From NCBI GenBank assembly GCA_035578155.1, contig JAPWDM010000001.1:173500395-173564394 (forward strand): 64,000 bases of DNA, written 5' to 3'. The translations under genes were made by a program, and so were the position numbers. Position 1 is the stretch's first letter. Every line of letters begins with the position of its first letter. Below are positions 11,394-22,765 of this stretch, piece by piece. The stretch is from Brachynemurus nebulosus. Taxonomy: Eukaryota; Arthropoda; Insecta; Neuroptera; Myrmeleontidae. The notes below the pieces were generated by a model that searched no databases, was not told where the DNA came from, and saw nothing but the letters and a program-made list of their open reading frames with translations.

Positions 11394-11849
11394 AGCCGCT
11401 GCTACACGATGCTACGAACACCTTCCAACATTCGACGTTGGATGGTTCATAGCATCATGTAGCCGTTGTTCGAACCTACGAGTGTCCAATGTCGAGCGTC
11501 AAACGTTCGCATTTGGTCGTGTCCCGTTCGATGTCGGTATTTTTGCACCGAGTCAAAGAGGTGCTTCGAACGTTTGAAGGTCAATGTTGATTGCGTTGGT
11601 TGGTTCGACTCAGCAGCTGCACGACTCGTTCATGTGAAGAGAGACAACATCAGTGTATAACATTAGAGATAACATCAGACAGATAACAGCGTCGTCCACT
11701 GAGTACCAACACATCATCATTCGTATTGGATCAAACATTCGATTCACCGTGTAGCAGATACATTCGTCGCACCAACTATCGAACTTAATTGCCTCAAACG
11801 TTCGATCGAATGTTGGAAGGAACGTTCGTAGCATCGTGTAGAACCCGCT
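11394..11849. mobile_element. 456-bp PIF/Harbinger-like MITE
   Basis: Inverted ends of about 45 bp: the left has AGCCGCTGCTACACGATGC then CTTCCAACATTCGA, the right has TCGAATGTTGGAAG then GCATCGTGTAG and CCCGCT. It is flanked by a 3-bp TAA duplication (11,391-11,393 and 11,850-11,852), the size and sequence typical of PIF/Harbinger targets (TWA). It is richer in G/C and CpG than its surroundings and non-coding. Confidence 0.75.
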
Positions 11850-11852
11850 TAA

Positions 11853-12266
11853 TAAGGAATAGAAAATATACAACGGATAACACCAAAGTTGAACGAAAAT
11901 AGAGTTGTTAACTAAACAATGAATTTCTAAGTAGCCAATCAGAAGAAATATTTTAACAATTAGAGTCTGTACAATATTTCTGTTAACAGTATTATCTCTA
12001 TTATTTGTAAAGAAGAGAAAAAATGCAAACCATAGAAGCAAAGCTGGGCGGAAATGATAGTGTCTTTTTTTGCAAATTTGCAGAATTATTAACTAAATAC
12101 TGAATTGTGAATGAACCAATCTCGAGAAAGTGTGTTAAATATTAGAATGTTTAACCAATTCCAAATAAGAATATCATGGCTCAACTGTAGCACTTCCATC
12201 TTGAGTAAGTCCTACTACTGTCGACCTCACCTATTTTAGGAGATAAGCTCATCCACTCAGAAAGTA
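11853..12266. other. Unassigned DNA
   Basis: No gene or repeat boundary recognised between the PIF-like element and the small MITE at 12,267. Confidence 0.4.
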
Positions 12267-12419
12267 CAAGTTGTTCATTTTTACTTGGCGGCTGGACTTT
12301 GAACCTCACGCATATCTGTATGTGTTACTGTACTAATGATGCTACGTATTTGAATGCTACTTATACAAATAGGTTTCTGCGCAGATTTTGTGACCCGCCA
12401 AGTAAAACTGAACAAAGTG
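12267..12419. mobile_element. 153-bp MITE, TA target
   Basis: Inverted ends: left TTGTTCATTTTTACTTGGCG, right CGCCAAGTAAAACTGAACAA, about 30 bp with few mismatches. TA lies on both sides (12,265-12,266 and 12,420-12,421), as expected for Tc1/mariner-type insertion. It sits 10 bp from the deleted mariner. Confidence 0.65.
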
Positions 12420-12490
12420 TACCCACGTAGGATGCGCCAAAAGTTCTCGGCCTGAGTATTAAAAAATACAGAGAGAAAAGTGAAAAGAAT

Positions 12491-12801
12491 TTATTTTTCT
12501 ATATAACCGCCCTCTGTTTCAATACACTTATTATAAGGTGGGATAAGCATCTCTATGCCTTTATAATAATAAGCAAATTCTTTGTAGCGATTCTACAAGA
12601 GCGATGTTTTCGGAAGTGATCGAATCTGCCGGACGTTCAGAACAATCATCGTCGTTGAGAGACTCGTACCGCAAACGAAACCTTTGGCACGACTTTACCG
12701 TATACACCATCCAATCTGTCCTTAATTTCTTCTGGAGTTTGTCCTTCCTTTGTCAGAAATTTTATGACTACACGATAGTCAATTTTTGAAACGGTCGACA
12801 T
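12491..12801 (-). pseudogene. Mariner transposase pseudogene, internally deleted
   Basis: Read leftward from the ATG at 12,801, the N-terminus has SKIDYRVVIKFLTKEGQTP then EEIKDRLDGVYG, which is the paired-like HTH of mariner transposases. After a frameshift near 12,665 a second block continues (SLNDDDCSERPADSITSEN), which matches the linker after the HTH. The sequence then jumps to the extreme C-terminus (FAYYYKGIEMLIPPYNKCIE, then GGYIEK and TAA). The whole DDD catalytic core is missing: the deletion joins VESLQR to KEFAYYYKG near 12,575-12,590. About 100 codons remain of a usual 340 or so. It cannot make an active enzyme; the ends could still be mobilised in trans. The mariner assignment is secure, the subfamily is not. 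Confidence 0.85.
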
Positions 12802-12810
12802 ACTGAGTTT

Positions 12811-13708
12811 GAATATATGACAATCGCCCCCAACTGAAAAAGTGCGACAATCGCTCCCAACCCATAAATTTGTTTATACCTGTCTGTATGACTCATTATA
12901 TTTGACCAGATGTTAATCACCACCAGTGACAATCGCCCCCAGTATATTAGCTTGTTTATACCTGGCCGTGTGACTCACTGTGTTTACATCCAACAGGTAA
13001 ACGGAAAATAGTAAACTTAGATGGTAATATTGTATGTCGGTATGTAAGAAAAGCAAATATAAAGATTCCAATAAATTAACCTTTATCTAACTGACGTCAT
13101 TTAAAAAGTTATACAGAAATATCGTCAGCTGAGTATTGGTTTGTACGAAGTCAACTTTTTAAACATTTTTTCTAGATAGTTGTTTTGTTAGTTTTGGGCA
13201 CTGAGGAAGCCGAAACCACCATCAGAAAAAAAATTTTTAAAAAACTGACTTGGTACAAACCAATACTCAGCTGACGATATGTAAAAAGAAATGCGGCTTC
13301 TTGGACGCGATAGTTAAAGCTGCAACATTTTTGAACTTATAACATTTGTACCACATTTGTAAGTAATTCCATGCTGTAAGTAATTCCACATTTCGTTCTT
13401 TGTATGGATTAGTAATAATTCATATCAACATTATGTGTTTCTGTTTTAAAATATTTGATACATTTTTTAATATAATATTTTGTTCCAGTGTACAACTAAC
13501 ATGTAAAATTTTATTACTAATGTCCTCTCGTTAAATAATACGTAAGGACAAGTTCCTCTCTACAACGACCTAAAATAATAAAATTGGGGGCGATTGTCAG
13601 TGGTGGCGATTGTCCGGATACCCTTTTTACAATCATCGAAAATATAAAACTGGGGGCGATTGTCAGTGGGGGCGATTGTCAGTGGGAGCGATTGTCAGTG
13701 GGGGCGAT
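12811..13708. mobile_element. ~0.9-kb insertion with GACAATCGCCCCCA iterons at both ends
   Basis: The motif GACAATCGCYCCCA occurs three times at the left (about 12,819, 12,845, 12,927). Its complement TGGGGGCGATTGTC occurs about six times at the right (13,586-13,710). The whole sits in the mariner 5' leader. TGAGTTT is present on both sides (12,804-12,810 and 13,709-13,715) and may be a 7-bp target duplication. No coding capacity; superfamily unknown. Confidence 0.6.
13119..13280. mobile_element. 162-bp hairpin MITE nested in the iteron element
   Basis: Terminal inverted repeats of 35 bp with one mismatch: the left begins ATATCGTCAGCTGAGTATTG, the right ends with its complement. The loop holds ACTGAGGAAGCCGAAACC. 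This is the third level of nesting in this spot. Confidence 0.8.
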
Positions 13709-13867
13709 TGAGTTTACACTTTTACAACAGAATAAATAAAACACATGTAAACTCTTCCACTGCGTTTATGATTACTAGAGACTTAATACTTTCTGTGAGT
13801 ATAAATTACGTCAACTTTAAATAAGTTTAATCATGTTAGGCCGAGAACATTTGGCGCTCCCCACGTA

Positions 13868-15424
13868 TTTTTGAATGGTCAATCGTGATGAAATGAATTC
13901 TAAAACTTTATTTACTTGAACCATATTCAACAAAATATATTTAATGTGATTTACTTGATTTATTGCCCTTCAAAATCTATCAAGGCCGAAATTTTTAACA
14001 GACACACTGTACAGAAAAAAGAGTCACTTGACAAATCTTGTGTGAATTGTAAGTTATAAATTTATATTTAAACAGACCCAAAAACCTACATTTTAAATAA
14101 AACATTCACTTGCTTATAAATATAATAAACATACTCGGCTGTGAAGGTTTCAGAAACGTAGAAAGCGTAAAATAAAACAAATATACATAAATTCACATGT
14201 AAATACACAGTATGTACACTCACAAACAAAAGTATGGTACGACCAAGGTTACACCACTGACGAGTATTAAGTAAGCTATACAAAAGCTACTATATATGTA
14301 ATATGGCGTGCATCGAATAAAATATAATATATGTATATTTACACAAATGTTTATATCCTTGCTATTTATTTAATTACATTTTGTTTAATTACTGTACGTA
14401 ATTTCTTCCATTTTTAATTACATACTATCATTGATATTAAAAAGAAAAATGTTAATGTCTGATCGAAAGGTCGAATTATAACATGAACAGCAACAAAAAA
14501 AAAAGTACAAGTAAAATTATTATCGTTACCACGCAAAAAGCTGGAATTAGGGTTACGAAGCAAAGTCTCGAAACCCTTATAATTTCATCATGTCTATAAT
14601 TTCTATACGTATCTTGTGCTATGAATAATACACAACAAAAAACATTTTTGAGTTTAAAACGATAACATATTTCTTACTTTTATTAACTTCCCATTGGAAG
14701 TTATTGTACGAATCATTAATCTGGACATATCTCCACGTTTCAAGGTCATCAGAATCCGAATCCATCGTTTTTAGCGTGATGTCTGTGTGTGCGTTTGTTA
14801 GTTCGTTCGTTCGTTTTATTGTCTCGCATATTTCGAGAATAAATGATGATATAATTTGTTTAATGAGGGGTGGAGTCCTCCCACGAGATACAGGGCGCAG
14901 CGAGCAAAACCCCCGTTGGGGTTCAGGGGGGGGGGAGTCCCATGAAATTAAAAAATAATTATTTATATACAGTAGTCTCTAGTCTTTAAGGACACCCAAT
15001 GGAAAGTTGACAGTGTGAACTTTTTTAACATTAAAATTAGCCTTTAATTTTTTGTTAATAATATGATTATTCGAACCATTTACTCTTTAAATGAATTTAA
15101 AAGAACCAATAATTTTTTAACTCCCCGATAAAAAATTTTATTATTGTGGCCCCGTAGTTTACAAAAGGGGAGTCCGAACTACGAAATTATAAAAAAAGGT
15201 GTGAATGTGTTCACTTTATATAACTGAAATAATTAAGTAATAATGAAAATTATATCTTTCAAAAAAATCAACTACAAAAATTACTACTCCTCTCGTATAA
15301 TTCCTTTTCTTGCTATTTTCCATTGTGAAATAATATGTATAGTTCTTTATCTCTCAAAAAATTATATTAATTTCATGTGTCCGCTCCCTATTCGCAATTC
15401 TCCGGTTACCCTATACGGAGCTGC
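13868..15424. other. Unassigned DNA with a G/C-rich repeat-like island
   Basis: AT-rich apart from about 14,700-14,945. That part has an AGTTCGTTCGTTCGTT run, then a G-rich island containing GGGGTGGAGTCCTCCCACGA and a run of 10 G. It resembles the arrangement of dispersed insect repeats, but no ends were found. No gene recognised. Confidence 0.4.
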
Positions 15425-15637
15425 TATGGTTCATTTCAGTTAAATTTAACCATGCTTCGTCACTTTGAATTTAAATAATTTCCGTTTTCTTGGCTTTATT
15501 TTATTATTGTATTTATGTAAATTTTAAATTTGCAGTTTATTTTTAGAAAAGAATAGAAGATTGATTTGTTCCGAATATAAGAATTATTTAATTTTTTAAG
15601 GAAAACTCATGATTAATTTTATCTGAAACGAGGTATA
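15425..15637 (-). repeat. Inverted repeat pair P, right copy
   Basis: Inverted match of 10,475-10,691 over its full length with a few substitutions. It begins TATGGTTCATTTCAG and ends GAAACGAGGTATA. Confidence 0.75.
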
Positions 15638-16479
15638 GATTGAGATTCATTAGGAATTAAGAATTCATTTATTGTATAACTCGTTTATTATAATCTAAGC
15701 AGTTCACGAAAATTTTTTCATGGAAAGGTTCTATAATAGTGTTACTGAAACTAATTTTGTAAATCAGCAGACACAGAAACAGAATCGGTAATCCAACTGC
15801 TATCATCAAAGATTCAAATATGTTTTTTACGTAATCTCATAATGTCATAAGAATGATTGCACCATTTTATATTAATATATATATATTTATGTGTAATAAA
15901 TTCATTCAGTTTTAAATAATTTTTCTGCCGAGCTAAGCAAATTTGATTATAAAACAATACATTTACATATTTTCGTAAATTATAATTTTATATTTAAATT
16001 CCAAAGGTTATTGAATTGTACTGGTAATTTATTTGTACATGTGAAAACGTCATCGACTAGATAATGTGGAATGAGTTTATCTTAATATTAGATCATAGTG
16101 TATTTCTGAATTGACAAAATTTTATACAGACAAGTTTATATTGTATATGGTTTGTATAAAATTAGAATCGATTTAAATATATTGCTGAATACTCTGCGAA
16201 ATTAATGATTCTCCCCAACAAAATTCAATAGATTAGTTTTGAATTTTTTTTTTAAATTATAGCACATACTTCCCAGGTAGTCCCACATAAATTTTTCAAG
16301 ATCTAGCGTAGAATTTTGAAGAAACGGAGAATTTTTAAAAGGCCAATAGCACGAATACCATAATTAAACGTCTTTCCAAGCGAAACTATTACAGCAAGGC
16401 AGTGACTCAAAAATTTTAAAACCAAACTTTGGTTAAATATTGCTTAAGTAATATTATAAACACGAAAGTAAATTGAAAA
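15638..16479. other. AT-rich DNA without a recognised feature
   Basis: No motif-bearing open frame and no repeat ends seen. A short TA run lies near 15,873-15,890. Confidence 0.4.
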
Positions 16480-17288
16480 CCAATTTCAAAATTCCCTGAC
16501 TTTTCCCTGACTCTGAATAAAATTCCAGGACGTACTTCGAAAAAAGTACTGTTTAAAAATAAAGTTTTTTGACGACCTTTATCTCTCTTTTTTTGCTCGT
16601 CAGTGACAAAAAATACCACTAAAGAGGAAAAAGGTCGTCGACTATCAGTCGACGCTCTTGCCGGAGCGAAAACTGAAAAATTACTGACTATGACTGAAAT
16701 TCTCTGACTTTTTCAGAAATTTGAAATTCCCTTACTTTTCCAGGTTTTCCAGGTCGGTGTGCAGGCCACCCTGCACATCTACTACTACTCCCCTTCCATA
16801 GGATGCATTTAGTGATATTCACTTGATAATGATTGTATTTATTGAAAAATGTAATAAAAATTATAAAATAGAAGTGGTACTTTTTATAACACGATGACGA
16901 TCATGAAAAATTACGGCAAATTGATCAACTGATAACACTTAACAAGGTGGCCACAGATTTTTGAATATCAAATTCCAGGTTTTCCAGAAATTTTATTAGA
17001 AATTCCCTGAATATTTTGTGAAAAATGCCACCCCTACTTTATCCCAAAAAAGCTAAAAAAAACTCTCTGACGTAAAAAATGACGAGAAAAAAAAAAAAAA
17101 GAAAAAAAAAAACAAGAAATACGCGCTAATTTTTAAATCTAATATCAAAACAAGTGAAAAATTGATCGAAGTTTTAACCCTAAATATAAAAAGGAATTTT
17201 TTCTCCAGTTTTCTGGTAAAATTCCCTGACTTTTCCAGAAAGTAAAAATTCCCTGACATTTCCAGGTTTTCCAGTAATGTGGCCACCA
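16480..17288. mobile_element. CCCTGAC-rich repeat block; hAT-like MITE at 16,943-17,288
   Basis: AATTCCCTGACTTTTCC and related strings recur on the plus strand (about 16,490, 16,728, 17,000, 17,220, 17,250). The second part has inverted ends CAAGGTGGCCAC (16,943) and GTGGCCACCATG (17,288), and the first ends in GGCCACCCTG at about 16,775. CAGGGTGGCC-type ends are typical of hAT elements, but the flanking 8 bp match only partly, so the superfamily is tentative. Confidence 0.55.
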
Positions 17289-17960
17289 TGCACTATTTTG
17301 ACAATTAATACACTTTATATGGAATTGTTAACGTCGTGCGACGTGGTGTATAAGTTAGTAATGTCTCATTTGACGTCTTATGACGTCAATGCCGTCAAGG
17401 TGTAAACAGTAAGTATGGAATACTAGAAAATAACGCTTAAATCTGTAAAAACTTAAGAATGTTTTTTATTGGAGTTACCTTCATATACCAATGTATATTT
17501 ATACCGCTAACGGGACTCAACTAAAACATTTTTATGCTTTTTGTTATATTTTTTTTAACTGCAATAAAAGCCACCATCGGTATACATTTATGCGTTTATT
17601 AAATAAATAATCTCAATTAAAATATTTACTTACAAAAAAATAACTATGTATTGTGTTGGTATGACCTTCAGTGTTACGTAACACATTAATTAAAGTCGGT
17701 ATGTAAAAACAGTTGTTCTCTCATTTCAAAAATTAAAATAAAAAATATTCTCCGTAAAGAATGTAGGCGTTGAAAGAATACAATTAAGACCAATTGATTT
17801 TTCCACAAAAAATATAAATACTTTTTAATTCTAAAATATCACTGTGCATTCTACTGTCCAAATCTGTACAATTTTCCAATAGTTACACTTAAAAAAAAAT
17901 ATGAATTTACATGATCTTTAATAAAAGATGCGAGAAATAGCAAAAAAAACCAATTGATCT
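17289..17960. other. Unassigned DNA with clustered TGACGT/ACGTCA motifs
   Basis: Between about 17,328 and 17,398 the strings AACGTCGT, CGACGTGG, TGACGTC, TGACGTCAA and GCCGTCAAGG fall close together; two are CRE-like TGACGT cores. No gene is visible downstream to give this meaning. Confidence 0.35.
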
Positions 17961-18950
17961 AACGATGATAAGTTCACCGTTGTGTAATCTTTCCACTGTT
18001 TATAATTCAATACAAGGCGTATCTTGCCATTGTCAAGGCAAAAGCAAAGCCAAGCCGGACAAAGCAATAGACGTTAACGTTACACCCAGAGAACAGAGGT
18101 ACAGCAACTATCTCTATCGTGTAATCTGCAGTGTGCACTTCTGTGCACATTAGGCTACTAAATAGTTACTCTCTCAGTGGCAGTCGCTGAGTGTAGGTCA
18201 GTCACAAGACAATGGATCTGATTGTTATGTTGGTTGTGTTGGCATTGTTACATCCCCACACATAGTATGCGAGCACGGTCACGTGACGGCCACCACCATC
18301 TTCGATTACTCTCACAAACACAGTTTACCGCATCAATACAAAGTAAACACCGTGCACGTATATAACATATTTTCTATCTCTTACTGGTTACACTGGTTCC
18401 AGTAGTATAGAGATAGGTATGTTGTCTCTAGTGCTCTGTGACGTTACACATTCCCCCCCCCCCTCGCGTATTTCAAACACATACATACAGAGAATAGAAT
18501 ATATAAAGATGTATGTATATGTACCTAATGTGTGTATTTTATTTCAATATCTGATATTTTCACCCTCAAGATAACGCAGGTATTTTTTTATATGCATGGG
18601 CATCCGCATTAGGTAATATTAGATGGCTGAAGTAACATTAGGTAGAATGGCAGAAGTGAACTGAATTCAATAATCGTACAAGTGTCAACCACAGTTAATG
18701 TACAGATTCCGAAACGTAAAATGAAACTTGGAATTTGAATGTATAGTAGTTCAACGCGTCCTACCAAACCTTCTGTCGTATCGTGCTTATGTTTATTACT
18801 TATTCGTTTGTATTGTAAACGTTACACACTGATGCATGTACAGCTATTTATAAAGATTTCAAAATGTTTTACGCATCTCAAGTCTAATCCTACATTTCCT
18901 GAGCTGTATATACAGACAAAGTAAATAGTTAGTGCTACCTAGAGATGTCG
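17961..18950. other. G/C-elevated non-coding stretch
   Basis: About 17,990-18,480 is clearly less AT-rich than its surroundings and contains CAGTGTGCACTTCTGTGCAC, GGTCACGTGACGGCC (E-box CACGTG) and a run of 13 C at about 18,450. It might be an untranslated exon, a promoter or a transposon piece; no open frame or splice pattern decides this. The part to 18,950 is AT-rich. Confidence 0.3.
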
Positions 18951-19612
18951 ATTTTAAATCGATTAATCGAAAATCGAAGCTTAAAAAATCGATTCCTTTT
19001 TCGATTTTTTTCATTTGAATCAATTCATGAATCGATTATTAAAAGTAAGAGATCGATAACCGATTTTTTCCAAAAATAACTTCAATTTAATAGTAATTCT
19101 ACAAAGAAACATGTATTAAAATGAAACACCAAAAACTCTATTGTTAATTGTCACTTTTTACTCGTTATATCAACGAACCCCCTCCTATGGCTCTATATAA
19201 GTCAGAGTATTAATACAAAAGGAAGGAAGAGACCACCTATCTGTGCAACGATGATTCCTTTCCCACAAAAGCGACTTATTTAGAAAACATTTTTTTGTTA
19301 ATTTGTTTGAAATTTTTGAATAAACTTGGTTCACTTTGTGGTATTCGTCCTACATATTCAATTGCCTTATTTTTTATAGTTATAACTGTAACTCATTCAT
19401 CGTCTTTACAAATATAATGTAAGGCGTTTTTACACGATATAACCGATATTACCTATGTACTATCAAGTAAGTCCCTTAAACAAAAATTAGTCCCTTAAAG
19501 CTAATTTTATTAAACTTTTCAAAATTTCAATTTTTTAGATCGATCTCACAGAATCGATTTTTTTTAGCCGATTTTTTTTTAATCGATTCGAAATCGATTA
19601 AAATTTTATTGT
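18951..19612. mobile_element. Decayed hAT-like element rich in ATCGATT
   Basis: It starts TAGAGATGTCGATTTTAAAT, similar in style to the TAGGGATGATCGAT end of the hAT at 28,808. Clusters of AATCGATT lie near both ends (18,955-19,060 and 19,535-19,605). The expected complementary right end is not visible, so the element appears truncated. No transposase motif found. Confidence 0.45.
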
Positions 19613-19740
19613 GCTATTTGAACTAAACCTTGACTAGCAAAAACGAAGTAGATATTAGTTTTGGACCGGAAAAAAATTTAATACATATGTATTTTGGTCA
19701 ATTTGTCAAGTTTTCCTCTTATGTCAAGAATCCTAATTAA

Positions 19741-19973
19741 CCCTTTTAGCGGCTCATGTGAAAATAACCAAATAAAATGATCTTTGAAAATACTTAATTT
19801 AATTGCATAATTATATGGCCTACCCATTCGATAATTTTTGCTTTAGTAATGCTTTTACGATAGCAGATGACAGCATCTTACAGTTACCAACACGAGGCGA
19901 GTTCAGGTCGGGAGAGTCATTCAAGTTGTATAATTCATATGACGAGCTGTGCTCGGGATAACCGCTAAAGGAG
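19741..19973. mobile_element. 233-bp piggyBac-type MITE
   Basis: Inverted ends CCCTTTTAGCGG and CCGCTAAAGGAG lie directly between two TTAA tetranucleotides (19,737-19,740 and 19,974-19,977). TTAA targets with CCC-type ends are diagnostic of the piggyBac group. Open frames through it have no transposase motif. Confidence 0.75.
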
Positions 19974-19974
19974 T

Positions 19975-20048
19975 TAATATTATGCGGAAGTAAGTTTGTG
20001 ACGCTTTTACCTAATATCATGCGGAAGTAAGTTTGTGACGCTTTTACG
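19975..20048 (+). repeat. 37-bp tandem duplication
   Basis: Two near-identical units (TAATATYATGCGGAAGTAAG followed by TTTGTGACGCTTTTAC) at 19,975-20,011 and 20,012-20,048 differ at about two positions. The first unit starts in the right-hand TTAA of the piggyBac-type MITE. Confidence 0.85.
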
Positions 20049-21471
<1,423 letters not shown>

Positions 21472-21599
21472 GTATGTACATAGTATGATAGTATCTACAG
21501 TGTAAATTAATAAGGAACCACTGTACTGGAAAAAATTTTGAATAATGTGACCAACTGTATGTATTATTATTGGATATTTGTATGAGTGTTTTCCTTGAC

Positions 21600-22765
21600 A
21601 ATAGGTATACAAGATCTCAATTTTGTATTTCATTACTATACCAGTTGTCGTCGGCAGATGACGTGGACACCGCTACCCCTACCAAACGATTATGATACAT
21701 GCAACAAAACACATCATTTGTATTTATACAAACATGGGAATGTGTTTGTGCAAAATGCTGTATGTATGACTGGACACCTTGCTTATATGAGTTGCCGAAA
21801 AGCAAAGTCAGTTATATCCAAAAAAAATAAAAAACTGAGATTTTAGTTGCTATGTATACTTCAGTTCATTTGCTAGATGTTTACGTTGAGAAACAGTTCT
21901 AAAATAAATTTTATCCCACTGAAAATAAGTGAAGAAAAATGACGTTAGATGCAAAACCAGTTATATCCCAAATGGCCACAGTTCCAAAATCAGTTCTATC
22001 CTTTAACAGTTTCAAAATAAGTTACATCCCACAGACAATAGTGGCTGCCCTCTAAATGCAGCAGCAAAACCAGTTTAATCCCTCACTAACCTAGTACATG
22101 TACTTTAGTTTCAGTAGTAGAGTGACTATTTTTGCAATATCCTATAAAGACTTAAATTATTGTCATTTTTTTTTTGTCACCAGATTTTTGACTGCTTTTG
22201 CATTTTAAAATGGCTGACACTTTATTTCCAAAACCAGTTATATCCAACTGCCAGTTCCAAAATAAGTTAGATGGGTTTAATTTATTTAAATATAATTGTT
22301 TGTGCTTTCCCTACATTATAAGATTATTACTAGGAATCAACATGAATTTAATACATTTTTTGACATCAAAACCATGCAATGATTTACTGTTGTAATATAG
22401 TTAACAGTTTTTGTTAAATAACTCGAAATCGTTTGAGATGCACATAGCTGGTTTTGCCGTTGGACGACTCATATATAGTATATACTGTCATGGCCGACCG
22501 ACGTGACGAACAATCAACAATTAAAAATAAATTTATTTATTTTAAGAAATAAATATATCCCGTTATTTTGAGAATTTTTTTTCGACACTTAAATACGACA
22601 CACTTCATATTTTTTTCTGTTTAAATTTTACGAGTTGATTAAAAAAAAAAAAAAACAGTGACACTACGAACGATGTGAACGATGTGACGAACAGTAATAG
22701 ACTAGATCAGAAGCGGTATAAATTACAACTAATTGCACCTTACGAACGACAGATTTTTAACTGCA
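21600..22765 (-). mobile_element. THAP-exon repeat, copy 2 (long form)
   Basis: Inverted copy of 1-485, with the shared part split into 22,471-22,765 (THAP side; ATG at 22,608) and 21,600-21,788. It carries a 682-bp internal segment that the short copy lacks. The THAP frame is broken after the eighth codon. Both flanks look AT-rich and no target duplication was identified. Confidence 0.7.
21789..22470. mobile_element. 682-bp insert with ~8 copies of a 28-bp iterated motif
   Basis: Relative to the short copy this segment is extra. Its ends are loosely inverted (GAGTTGCCGAAAAGC and GCTGGTTTTGCCG...GACTC) and ATAT lies on both sides. Inside, a motif close to CAGTTCCAAAACCAGTTATA followed by TCCC recurs at about 21,800, 21,892, 21,950, 21,980, 22,010, 22,060, 22,227 and 22,253. 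Its core also lies inverted in the right end (about 22,446). No reading frame is conserved across copies. Confidence 0.65.

Larger units (their letters stand above)
12430..13859 (-). mobile_element. Internally deleted mariner with nested insertion
   Basis: The ends are inverted: left GCGCCAAAAGTTCTCGGCCT, right AGGCCGAGAACATTTGGCGC. A broken mariner transposase reads leftward from 12,801. After removing the nested insertion (12,811-13,708), the distance from the right end to the ATG is about 160 bp, a normal mariner leader. An 8-bp direct repeat CCCACGTA flanks the element (12,422-12,429 and 13,860-13,867), which is not the TA duplication expected of mariner. Confidence 0.85.

Noticed and set aside
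11610..12041. 143-codon minus-strand open frame
   Set aside because: It runs across the end of the PIF-like MITE into unrelated flanking DNA, so it is not a single gene.
13195..13225. CTGAGGA...GAAAC as a hammerhead ribozyme core
   Set aside because: The two conserved parts are only four bases apart, leaving no stem II, and no flanking stems I and III can be drawn.
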